Assembly (NCBI GenBank): GCA_937138955.1
Contig: CAKZPJ010000705.1
Span: 1 to 6,237 of the forward strand
From: an uncultured Flammeovirgaceae bacterium
GTDB lineage: Bacteria > Bacteroidota > Bacteroidia > Cytophagales > Cyclobacteriaceae
Direction: 5' to 3'
DNA length: 6,237 nt
This document shows, piece after piece, positions 1-6,121 of this stretch (within the stretch, counting starts at the first letter, position 1; each line of letters starts with the position of its first letter). A program made the position numbers and the translations under genes. The notes below the pieces were generated by a model that was given only the letters and a program-made list of their open reading frames with translations, was not told where the DNA came from and ran no database searches.

Positions 1-668
1 AACCGACTACCCTAGGCGGGTATTCTCCTACTCCCCCTGCTCCTATTCCGCCTAGCTCGGTGGTAGAAGAAGAGTTGGGTGGGGCCAGGCGCTGGACTAT
101 AAACTTTAGTGATATTGACTACGATTTACATTACCTTCATCAGCGCTTTTTCAGTACCACCGACGGTACGTTTTATAACATCAATCAACTTCATCTCAGT
201 GCTGATGCTACTTCAAAGGCTGATCTGGACTTTCTGGTGGGTCGGGTGCAATCAACCGAAGGTTTTCTGTTAACCTACCCAGAACATGCGGTAGCTACTC
301 AGTTTAAACCTACCAATTTATCAGCCCAGCAACTGGATGACATTGCCGAAAATTATCCAAATATGCTGACTGATGCCTTTGAAAATAGTCCCTATGCAGC
401 TACCAATGTTCAGCCCTACAACTATGTTGAAAAAAAGTACGATTTTGACTACTACCAGACCGGCGACATCTTCTTGTTTAAGACCGACCGCAGCCCGGTT
501 CGTTACGGTGCTGTACGTATCCTACATAGTTGGCCGTCGCAGTATACAAACGCACGTACGATAGAAGTAATAGTGCAGACCAGCAAGTACACCAAGAACG
601 TGGAAAAAACACAAGATCTTAATTATCAGGAATTGTTGTCTTTCATCTATGCAACGAGCAACAGATAG
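1..668 (+). CDS. 5'-truncated hypothetical protein, probable lipoprotein, paralogue of the 2149-2832 product
   Basis: The reading frame is open from base 3 to the TAG at 666-668 and has no stop before the window edge, so the true start lies upstream. The GTG at 60 is probably just an internal valine codon. The visible N-terminus is a Pro-rich linker (YSPTPPAPIPPSS) of the kind that tethers a domain after a signal peptide or lipobox. The rest looks like one soluble domain. Near its end, codons from about 477 encode FKTDRSPVRYGAVRIL, followed by IEVIVQ. The protein at 2149-2832 has the matching FKTGHASPRYGLLRMV then IELVVQ, with similar spacing, and weaker similarity upstream (INQLHLSAD versus INDMNMSAK). 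This supports common ancestry. The present protein has an extra tail of roughly 25 residues. I do not recognise a named family and no enzymatic motif is visible. Being a lipoprotein is inferred from the paralogue, because the signal sequence is outside the window. Confidence 0.8.
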   Translation, partial: PTTLGGYSPTPPAPIPPSSVVEEELGGARRWTINFSDIDYDLHYLHQRFFSTTDGTFYNINQLHLSADATSKADLDFLVGRVQSTEGFLLTYPEHAVATQFKPTNLSAQQLDDIAENYPNMLTDAFENSPYAATNVQPYNYVEKKYDFDYYQTGDIFLFKTDRSPVRYGAVRILHSWPSQYTNARTIEVIVQTSKYTKNVEKTQDLNYQELLSFIYATSNR

Positions 669-728
669 TATGCTCGCTGGTCTAAAGATCCTCAACATTT
701 ATTCCTTTACCCTTAACTTTTCTCAATC

Positions 729-1127
729 ATGACATCGTTCACTGAAAAAACCCTCTTTGAGCAAATCGGTGGTATGCCCGCTGTAGATGCTGCCGTTGAA
801 ATCTTTTACACCAAGGTACTTGCCGACGAAAGGATCAGTCACTTTTTTCGCTGGACACACATGAAAGCACAATATGCCATGCAAAAAGCTTTTCTGGCCT
901 ATGCCTTTGGTGCCCCCTTACATTACAGTGGAAAGAGCATGCGCTATGCCCATGCCCACCTGGTAGATGTAGGCTTGAGTGAACTCCATTTTGATGCGTT
1001 GATGGAACACCTGGCAGCTACATTACAAGAACTAGGGGTAGCAGAAAACCTGATTACTGAAGCTGGAAAAATAGCGGAAGGTACCCGAAACGATGTGCTG
1101 GGATACGATCTTGAAAATCATGATTGA
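729..1127 (+). CDS. glbN: Group I truncated haemoglobin (2-on-2 globin)
   Basis: A complete 132-residue protein, the usual length for a trHbN-type globin. It starts at an ATG after an A/T-rich leader with no Shine-Dalgarno. Landmarks in order: the Gly-Gly pair of the AB corner (14-15, in LFEQIGGMPAVDAAV), Phe26-Tyr27 (B9-B10), Gln48 (E7), Gln52 (E11), a helix E end reading AFLAYAFG, and the proximal haem ligand His75 (F8) in MRYAHAHLV. The C-terminal G/H helices read HFDALMEHLAATLQELGV. These match the group I family. Tyr B10 with Gln at E7/E11 is a distal hydrogen-bonding set known to stabilise O2, and family members act in O2/NO chemistry or redox protection. By my alignment position E10, the hexacoordinating His in the Synechocystis protein, is Met51 here. 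The protein is cytoplasmic, with no signal peptide. It lies 60 bp after the preceding gene and is followed by a hairpin, so it may be transcribed alone or with the upstream gene. The group assignment is strong; the physiological role is unknown. Confidence 0.95.
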   Translation: MTSFTEKTLFEQIGGMPAVDAAVEIFYTKVLADERISHFFRWTHMKAQYAMQKAFLAYAFGAPLHYSGKSMRYAHAHLVDVGLSELHFDALMEHLAATLQELGVAENLITEAGKIAEGTRNDVLGYDLENHD

Positions 1128-1140
1128 AAGGTAGATAGTT

Positions 1141-1188
1141 TATCAGGCAAGGGCATTCTGCTGGAGTGCCCCTGCTTTCTCCCTGATA
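1141..1188 (+). terminator. Two-tier hairpin, probable intrinsic terminator after the globin gene
   Basis: The inner stem pairs 1147-1155 (GCAAGGGCA) with 1167-1175 (TGCCCCTGC), with one A-C mismatch. Extra pairs TTC/GAG close the loop to TGCTG. It is followed by GCTTTCT, a short and interrupted T tract. An outer stem pairs TATCAG (1141-1146) with CTGATA (1183-1188). It begins 14 bp after the globin stop. The T tract is imperfect, so termination is likely but not certain. The inner hairpin is one copy of the repeat shared with 2080-2110. Confidence 0.6.
1147..1177 (+). repeat. Intergenic direct repeat, copy 1 (31 bp, contains a hairpin)
   Basis: Bases 1147-1177 match 2080-2110 at 29 of 31 positions. 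The first 21 bases are identical (1147-1167), then GC in this copy replaces AT in the other, then CCCTGCTT is identical. The flanks differ. The repeat coincides with the terminator-like hairpin, and both copies lie between a stop codon and the next gene's leader in the same orientation. Confidence 0.85.
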
Positions 1189-1225
1189 TTATTAATTGTT
1201 TATAACCACAAACCATTTAGTAACC

Positions 1226-2035
1226 ATGAAAAGAAATAAATCATTTATTCAGTTTGGCCTATCGGCCGTATTTGCGCTCGCCTTATTAGCCAGTTGCTCA
1301 GAAGAAACCGAAACCCTAACTCCCCAACCTTTTGAACCCGCTGAGGAAGCCGTCATAACGCTATCCGATGCGATACCTATTGATACTCCTGATTCTGGTG
1401 AGGTAGAAGAAGAGAATAGTAATCTGCCGTTTCCAGACCAACAACATTCCAATGCACGAGTAGCTGCGGAAGGGGTTACCGATTATGTAGACTTCAACGA
1501 TCCTAATTCCCTGGATTTGTTGATAGATGATGCAGTAGATATGGTAGCAAGATGGCCATTTTATATTCAGAAAGTAGGTAGTGCCTGGATACATGTAAAA
1601 GAACAAAATTATAGAATGGGAAAAAAACAAGCCTATAATCATTACCATCTTGGTTACCAGTATTTCAACGCTGTATTCAATATAAACACCCAGAAATGGT
1701 GTAAATCTGTCCTTTATGGATGTATCGCCTTTGATCCCTTACAGGAGCATCGTTATTTAACCACTCATTCTCTGGATCAGATAATCAAAATCTACGCGTA
1801 TGATTATAATAGCTCGCACCGGGTGTTTGACCTGAAGGGGATTTTTGTACGTTCCGGTCCTATCAAAATCAAGTTTCGTAAGCAGAGTGGCCAGTGGTAT
1901 CAATTCTCCAGCGTTGAGCCGGGCGTTTATAACTTCTCTGATATAAGTTCAGACATCACCCAGGTCCTAATTTCCAGTGTCAGTGGGGGTCCTGTATCAT
2001 TTGACAACGTCAAAGTGCACGTTCCCACGAACTAA
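1226..2035 (+). CDS. Hypothetical lipoprotein with acidic linker and beta-rich C-terminus
   Basis: I chose the ATG at 1226 (269 residues), because a signal peptide begins there: MKRNKSF, then a hydrophobic core, then lipobox LASC with Cys24. The frame extends to a TTG at 1196, but that would add ten residues before the signal. After the cysteine comes SEETE, resembling the acidic lipoprotein-export signals described for Bacteroidota, so surface display is plausible (inference). Residues about 25-80 form a low-complexity Glu/Pro/Asp-rich spacer. From about residue 85 there is a folded region. It contains two nearby cysteines (159 and 166, in WCKSVLYGC) that could form a disulfide, and a C-terminal segment (about 190-269) with alternating hydrophobics ending in GGPVSFDNVKVHV, the look of a beta-sandwich such as a carbohydrate- or ligand-binding module. 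I do not recognise a family and see no catalytic motif. Hairpins on both sides suggest a monocistronic unit. Confidence 0.85.
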   Translation: MKRNKSFIQFGLSAVFALALLASCSEETETLTPQPFEPAEEAVITLSDAIPIDTPDSGEVEEENSNLPFPDQQHSNARVAAEGVTDYVDFNDPNSLDLLIDDAVDMVARWPFYIQKVGSAWIHVKEQNYRMGKKQAYNHYHLGYQYFNAVFNINTQKWCKSVLYGCIAFDPLQEHRYLTTHSLDQIIKIYAYDYNSSHRVFDLKGIFVRSGPIKIKFRKQSGQWYQFSSVEPGVYNFSDISSDITQVLISSVSGGPVSFDNVKVHVPTN

Positions 2036-2077
2036 ATAGCTGGTACTATTTAAACAAAAGTAGAGAAGTAGTTCAAC

Positions 2078-2116
2078 AAGCAAGGGCATTCTGCTGGAGT
2101 ATCCCTGCTTCTTTTT
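2078..2116 (+). terminator. Intrinsic terminator after the 1226-2035 lipoprotein gene
   Basis: AAGC (2078-2081) plus AGGG (2083-2086) pair with CCCT GCTT (2103-2110), leaving a bulged A at 2082 and a loop of about 16 bases. The 3' arm runs into TTCTTTTT (2109-2116). The stem and T tract make a better terminator than the related structure at 1141-1188. It lies 42 bp after the stop codon and upstream of the next gene's A/T-rich leader. Confidence 0.7.
2080..2110 (+). repeat. Intergenic direct repeat, copy 2 (31 bp, contains a hairpin)
   Basis: Partner of 1147-1177, 29/31 identical and in the same orientation, about 930 bp away. In this copy AT at 2101-2102 replaces GC, which removes the upper part of the stem seen in copy 1. 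The CCCTGCTT right arm, which pairs in both, is kept. Confidence 0.85.
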
Positions 2117-2148
2117 AAAATTTTAAACCCTAACAATCATTTACAATT

Positions 2149-2832
2149 ATGAAATCACTCCATATTTTCTTTTTATGTCTGCTCAGCATCGCTATGCTGC
2201 CCGGCTGCCAGTCGGATGAAGTGGCTCCCCTTAACTTAACCAGCACCCCAATGGTAGGTGAAAAGGGATTAATTGAGGTGAGACATGTTTTGCACCCATC
2301 GGTTGTCCGTACCGAATATCCGGGGGCTATTAAGTGGGAAATCACTATTGATGTAGATAACTTTAATTATATGACTGACTGGATCTATGACTATAAATAT
2401 CACTTCAGTGTTATTCACGAGTCTTTTCAATCGATCAACGATATGAACATGAGTGCCAAGAACACGGCCGCTGCGGATATAGCCCTAAATTGCTTTGACT
2501 TTGTCAGTATTGATAATCTTGAGCCAGAGATTCAATACCCAGAGTATGCGAGTACCACCTTGTTCAAAACTATTAAAATACGACCGGCCATGATTGAGTA
2601 TATGACGACAACCGCTTCCGAACTATTTCAGAGTAAGTATGAGGATAGTGCGGTAGAAGCAGACAAGCAGGTATCCAATTATGAAGAAGCTATGGAAGAA
2701 ATCCACTTGTTTAAAACCGGCCATGCTTCCCCTCGCTACGGGCTACTTCGGATGGTAGAGCGACAAGGCGCGCAAAACGGCCCGTCAGGATTCAATTATT
2801 ACGGGAAGATAGAACTCGTGGTTCAGAAGTAA
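2149..2832 (+). CDS. Hypothetical lipoprotein of the FKT...RYG family, paralogue of the 1-668 product
   Basis: A complete 227-residue protein starting at an ATG after an A/T-rich leader. The signal peptide MKSLHIFF... ends in lipobox LPGC with Cys20, followed by QSDE, again an acidic stretch that could direct the lipoprotein to the cell surface (inference). The remainder is one domain of about 200 residues. The C-terminal signature is FKT (188-190), RYG (196-198) and IELVVQ near the end. It matches the protein encoded at 1-668 in order and spacing, so the two are probably diverged tandem paralogues separated by the globin and another lipoprotein gene. I recall FKT...YG motifs in uncharacterised Bacteroidota lipoproteins but cannot name a family. 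No catalytic residues are evident; binding or a structural envelope role is a guess. A terminator lies upstream at 2078-2116, so the gene is likely transcribed from its own promoter. The downstream amidohydrolase remnant begins about 67 bp later. Confidence 0.88.
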   Translation: MKSLHIFFLCLLSIAMLPGCQSDEVAPLNLTSTPMVGEKGLIEVRHVLHPSVVRTEYPGAIKWEITIDVDNFNYMTDWIYDYKYHFSVIHESFQSINDMNMSAKNTAAADIALNCFDFVSIDNLEPEIQYPEYASTTLFKTIKIRPAMIEYMTTTASELFQSKYEDSAVEADKQVSNYEEAMEEIHLFKTGHASPRYGLLRMVERQGAQNGPSGFNYYGKIELVVQK

Positions 2833-2899
2833 CTGCCTCCTGCTTTCTTTTCGATACCTAATATAAAGAAGTGTCAAAAAACCATTAAACCGTTTAGCC

Positions 2900-3288
2900 A
2901 TGTAACCGACGAAACAATTTCGTTTCTTCAACACCGTAAAGGCAGCACCCTGGCTCCCCCTGCCTACATTGTTTCCGTAGAAAATGGCCAGGCCACCTAC
3001 ACCCAGCAACAACTGGAATGGAACAGGCAGGGGGTGATTTGCAACCAGCATATTTACGAAGGAGCAACTGATTTGTATGCTACTGCTGGCTTGATCAACT
3101 GCCATTTGCACTGGCTTATGCTGGGCGGTACTGATGTAGACCAACTTCTTGACTTAATAGAAAATCATCCCGAGGAGATGCTGGAACGAGCTTTATATAA
3201 CGCAAGTGCCACCCTAAAAGTGGGGATCACCAGTGGGTGCGATAAAGGAGCCCCTACTATAGTACAGCGCCAATCTACCGGGGCTTAG
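2900..3288 (+). pseudogene. Amidohydrolase, N-terminal fragment (start codon out of frame, frameshifted at 3' end)
   Basis: The coding frame (frame of base 3034) is open from 2833 to the TAG at 3286-3288. It encodes HVTDETISFLQ... through YATAGLINCHLHWLMLGG. The His-X-His metal site (codons 3103 and 3109, in NCHLH) is the hallmark of the amidohydrolase TIM barrel. No ATG, GTG or TTG exists in this frame before GTG 3034, which lies only 23 codons before the first metal His and would drop the N-terminal region. An ATG at 2900 sits after a typical A/T-rich leader but is out of frame and is followed at once by TAA. Adding one G (ATG-GTA-ACC-GAC) would put it in frame, giving MVTDETISF. At the other end the frame runs into a stop while the homologous sequence continues in the -1 frame (3246-4133). 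Restored, the whole protein would be about 411 residues, normal for the family. It could be a true pseudogene or an artefact of base-calling. Confidence 0.75.
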
Positions 3289-4133
3289 AAGAGGCGCGTA
3301 ACAGTGGTGCCTTGATGACCAAGACACAATTTTCTCCTTATATGCTGGTTGTCTCCAATTCATTTGCTGATGAATGGTGTGTGCGTGTAGAAAACGAGCA
3401 GGACCTGGAGAGGGTTCAGCAACAATTGCTGGATGCCGGGGCGGGCATTATTAAGATTGTTCCGGAAATGGATTTCTTGCCGGAGGAGCCTCATTATCCC
3501 TGGGTATTTTCCCATGCGTTGTTCGAGAAAGCAAGGAATTACGCTAAGCAACAGGATTGGCTATTCTCTGTGCACGGCAAAGGGCGGGAAGCCGTACAGG
3601 AATCTATCAAACAGCAGGTAGACTCTATTGAGCATGGCTTACAAATCACCCAGGAAGATCTTATGGCCATGCAGGCGAATAACATCTGGTTAGGTTGCAC
3701 GGTAGAGGGATTTGAATGCCGCTTGAGCTACGCCGAAGCGGAGGGTAAATCTTTAAATAGCGCTCGCTACGAATGGGAAAAGTCTCACGAGCTGGTAACA
3801 ATGGCGGCAAACTTGCAAGCAGAACAGCCATTTTCCAACATGCTATTTGCCTCTGACGCCGGGAGTATCAATACCCCGCACGCCTCATTGAGAGAACTGT
3901 ACTTACTTAGAAAATATGGGTACAGCCCGGAATGGGTGCTGGAAATCGCTACCCGAAATGGCGCAAAATTTATGCGTAAGGAAGATCAGATCGGCAGTCT
4001 GGATACCGGAAAAATGGCCGACATCATTTTTTGGTCCAGAAATCCTTTAGAGTTATCGTTAGCCGAATGGGAGCACCTGCAAGACTATATCGTGGCCGTA
4101 GTAAGTGATGGTAGGCTAGCGTATTCCATATGA
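3246..4133 (+). pseudogene. Amidohydrolase (imidazolonepropionase/prolidase-like), C-terminal fragment
   Basis: This frame opens at 3246 and ends at TGA 4131-4133. A TTG at 3312 or ATG at 3315 could start a 272-273-residue product, but that would lack the HxH site encoded in the other frame and would probably be inactive. Sequence reading YRGLEEARNSG lies upstream of 3312 in this frame and is natural amidohydrolase sequence, so the frames were once one gene. Metal-site residues in order: Lys codon 3453 (in GIIKIVPE, the probable carboxylated lysine), His 3573 (VHGKG), His 3633 (SIEHG) and Asp 3855 (ASDAG). The C-terminus reads IATRNGAKFM...IGSLDTGKMADIIFW, the usual closing segment where the chain returns to the small beta domain. 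Relatives hydrolyse cyclic amides or Xaa-Pro-type dipeptides; the substrate here cannot be told. No signal peptide is visible. The shift most simply reflects one missing base around 3264-3268: with cag-Gcg restored, the sequence reads IVQAPIYRGLEEAR. Confidence 0.78.
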
Positions 4134-4233
4134 TATATGCCATAGTCGGCGTGTCTAAAGCAGGCCTTTCCTACGCTTACCTGGCGTTTTGTAGCTCATT
4201 ACGACTAATGAAAAACACATAATACTTATCCCT

Positions 4234-4266
4234 TTAAGTAAATAGTATTTCCGGCAAGTACATTTG
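4234..4266 (+). promoter_or_regulatory. Possible Bacteroidota-type promoter for the methyltransferase gene
   Basis: TACATTTG at 4259-4266 fits the TANNTTTG -7 consensus of the Bacteroidota primary sigma factor. About 20 bases upstream, TTTAAG (4233-4238) is a poor match to the TTTG/TTG -33 box. Transcription would begin some 70 bases before the ATG at 4340. It lies in the only long gap (206 bp) before this gene. The -7 match is exact, but such short motifs occur by chance. Confidence 0.35.
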
Positions 4267-4339
4267 GCTGGGCTGCCCTTACTTTCCTATCACCATTAGA
4301 ACATCCAAAACCTTTTTATTATCATAAAATCAATTTTTC

Positions 4340-5233
4340 ATGAACACCTTCAATATCCAAACAAACCAAAAAACACACATATCTGCCAATGAAGAAGCTG
4401 AATTACAAATAATAGATCAATTCGTCCGGCAGGTCAGTACCGCCTACAGGTCTGGTAGTCTCTCTTCCCAGAGGACTTTTGATCTACGAAAGGAATTTGG
4501 GCAGGAATTCCTCCAAAACACCATTCAGGGCCATGGGCTGAGAAAACCTTTCGGCTATGCCGGTGACTTTATCATGATCGACAAAATATACACCCGGCAT
4601 ACTTCAAAAAAACCCAAATATCGTCTCTGGGATGAGTACTTCCACCGGCAGGCGGCTCCACAAGCAGTATGTAACCGTAAAGCATACTTCAAAAAACTGG
4701 TTCGTGATTCGCTGAACGGAAAAAAGTCGATCTCCCTCTTGAACGTAGGAAGCGGTCCGGGACGTGACCTTGCCGAACTCTATGACAGTTTATGCCTCCC
4801 TCATCGTCTCCATACCACCTGTGTGGATATGGATAAGCGGGCCATTGCGTATGCCCAAGAACTGAATAAGCCCTATGCACTGTACACCAAATTTGTGTAC
4901 AGAAATGTATTACGTCTTCAATGCCAGCAAAACTTCAACCTGATATGGTCGGCTGGTTTGTTCGACTATTTCAATGATAAAGTATTTGTTTCGGTCTTGA
5001 GTCATTTCCGAAATTATCTAAAGCCAGGGGGTGAGATAGTCATAGGTAACTTTAACGAAGATCACAATCCAAGTCGCGAGTACATGGAGATTTTTGGCGA
5101 GTGGTTTCTGCACCACCGAAGCGAGCAGCAGTTATATGAACTGGCTGAAAAGGCTGGCTTTTGCAAGCACGAAATATCAGTAGATCGCGAACCGGAGAAT
5201 GTCAACCTCTTTCTACATATCAAACCCATTTAA
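4340..5233 (+). CDS. Class I SAM-dependent methyltransferase, PhcB-like
   Basis: A complete 297-residue protein. The start is an ATG after an A/T-rich leader (CAATTTTTC) without a Shine-Dalgarno. Residues 1-125 are an N-terminal helical region containing KPFGYAGDFIMIDKIY (69-84) and a conserved-looking CNRK segment (111-114). The Rossmann methyltransferase core follows: motif I LNVGSGPGR (134-142), an acidic motif CVDMD (161-165) that would bind the SAM ribose, a motif-IV-like LIWSAGLFDYF (201-211), and YLKPGGEIVIGNF (226-238). From memory, GYAGD plus an NRK/NRR segment before a GPGR motif I occurs in PhcB-type proteins, annotated as 3-hydroxypalmitic acid methyl ester (extracellular factor) synthases. 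So a fatty-acid carboxyl methyltransferase is a reasonable hypothesis, but the substrate is not shown by the sequence. No signal peptide or membrane segment; cytoplasmic. The transglutaminase-like gene follows after 56 bp, suggesting an operon. Confidence 0.88.
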   Translation: MNTFNIQTNQKTHISANEEAELQIIDQFVRQVSTAYRSGSLSSQRTFDLRKEFGQEFLQNTIQGHGLRKPFGYAGDFIMIDKIYTRHTSKKPKYRLWDEYFHRQAAPQAVCNRKAYFKKLVRDSLNGKKSISLLNVGSGPGRDLAELYDSLCLPHRLHTTCVDMDKRAIAYAQELNKPYALYTKFVYRNVLRLQCQQNFNLIWSAGLFDYFNDKVFVSVLSHFRNYLKPGGEIVIGNFNEDHNPSREYMEIFGEWFLHHRSEQQLYELAEKAGFCKHEISVDREPENVNLFLHIKPI

Positions 5234-5289
5234 CAAAATTCGCCAGGCTTCGCTACGTGCAGCTTTGCGTACTAAACAAGTATCTTATC

Positions 5290-6000
5290 ATGCAACTCAT
5301 CATAAAACTCATGGTCTTTGGATGGCTATTGCTCTATTCTCAATGGGGCTTTGCCGAACAAACAGGGCAAGATCTTAAACCTCAAAGAGATGACACCAAA
5401 ATTATTTCTTGGGAAATAGAAGAATCTTTACAGCCTACTATTGATTATCTGAAGAAAAAACAAAGGAAGTATCGTAGCCAAACTCATTTTCTGAAACATC
5501 TGTTTCATTATGTACACCATAAGCATCTCAAACGCTTCGGCCATCAGAGTTCGCCGGATGCGTTGGCAAAAAGCGGGACTTATGACTGCGTATCCGGAAC
5601 AGCCCTTTATGCGCTAATTTTGGAAGAATTGAATATCCCTTATGAGATCTGGGAAATGAATTATCACGTTTATTTAGCACTAAAGGTAAATGATAGTAAA
5701 GTGGTGTTTGAAAGCACCAATCCAGTGGAGGGATTTATCAATCAGGCAGACCGGATAGCGCAGCATCGCAGCTATTATGAAGAGGAAGCGGAGCGTTATC
5801 ATCAAAACCAAGAAATAGATGTCCCTACGATTCACCGGGCTATTAACTTCAAACAACTTTGCGGGCTGCAATTTTATAATCAGGCATTAGCGTATCTGCA
5901 AAAAGAAGAGAAGGATAAGGCGCTCAGGTATGTGCAGCAGGCACTGGATTACTATCCCAGCGATCGAATAGCCTTACTGGCGGAATGGATAGGTCAATAG
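5290..6000 (+). CDS. Exported transglutaminase-like domain protein with TPR-like C-terminus
   Basis: I chose the ATG at 5290 (236 residues) because it opens a signal peptide, MQLIIKLMVFGWLLLY...GFA, with likely cleavage after Ala22. The frame is open back to 5161, but that would overlap the methyltransferase and bury the signal. The mature protein has a basic helical region (about 40-85). A transglutaminase/papain-like core follows: Cys100 in YDCVSGTALYALILEEL, His126 in NYHVYLAL, and FESTNP with Glu141 where the family often has Asp. This arrangement fits a Cys-His-acid triad, as in bacterial transglutaminase-like and SirB1-like proteins, many of which are proteases, amidases or inactive binding modules. 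Residues about 193-226 (FYNQALAYLQKEEKDKALRYVQQALDYYPSD) look like one TPR. The signal lacks a lipobox cysteine, so a periplasmic location is expected. It is probably co-transcribed with the methyltransferase. The substrate is unknown. Confidence 0.85.
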   Translation: MQLIIKLMVFGWLLLYSQWGFAEQTGQDLKPQRDDTKIISWEIEESLQPTIDYLKKKQRKYRSQTHFLKHLFHYVHHKHLKRFGHQSSPDALAKSGTYDCVSGTALYALILEELNIPYEIWEMNYHVYLALKVNDSKVVFESTNPVEGFINQADRIAQHRSYYEEEAERYHQNQEIDVPTIHRAINFKQLCGLQFYNQALAYLQKEEKDKALRYVQQALDYYPSDRIALLAEWIGQ

Positions 6001-6121
6001 AGAGTTCCTTGAATTTACTATGTAAGCCGGAAACTTAGGCCTCATAAGTGAATGCAAACCAAAAAAACATCAAATTTATAAAACTCAATATGAACAAAGG
6101 CAAAACTCAAGTCTACATCAT

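Noticed and set aside
669..728. Promoter or terminator between the first gene and the globin
   Set aside because: No TANNTTTG match and no stem with a T tract; only a short A/T- and C-rich leader.
1196..1225. TTG at 1196 as start of the lipoprotein gene
   Set aside because: It would add ten residues ahead of a clear lipoprotein signal peptide beginning at ATG 1226.
2785..3144. Reverse-strand ORF of 119 codons
   Set aside because: It lies antisense to the end of the lipoprotein gene and the amidohydrolase fragment, whose + strand translation carries recognisable motifs. The reverse product shows none.
3246..3288. Programmed -1 ribosomal frameshift joining the two amidohydrolase frames
   Set aside because: No X-XXY-YYZ slippery heptamer or obvious downstream stimulatory hairpin is seen in the 43-base overlap, and the start codon is also out of frame. 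Mutation or sequencing error is simpler.
4160..4190. Hairpin GC-AGG / CCTGGC followed by GTTTT as a terminator after the amidohydrolase
   Set aside because: Only five pairs with a bulge and a loop of about 15 bases; too weak to call.
4224..4239. Palindrome ACTTA...TAAGT, also seen at 6033-6049
   Set aside because: Five A/T-rich pairs with different loops; expected by chance and with no shared flanks.
5161..5289. Upstream in-frame ATG at 5161 for the transglutaminase-like gene
   Set aside because: It overlaps the methyltransferase end by over 70 bases and puts 43 non-signal-like residues before an obvious signal peptide at 5290.
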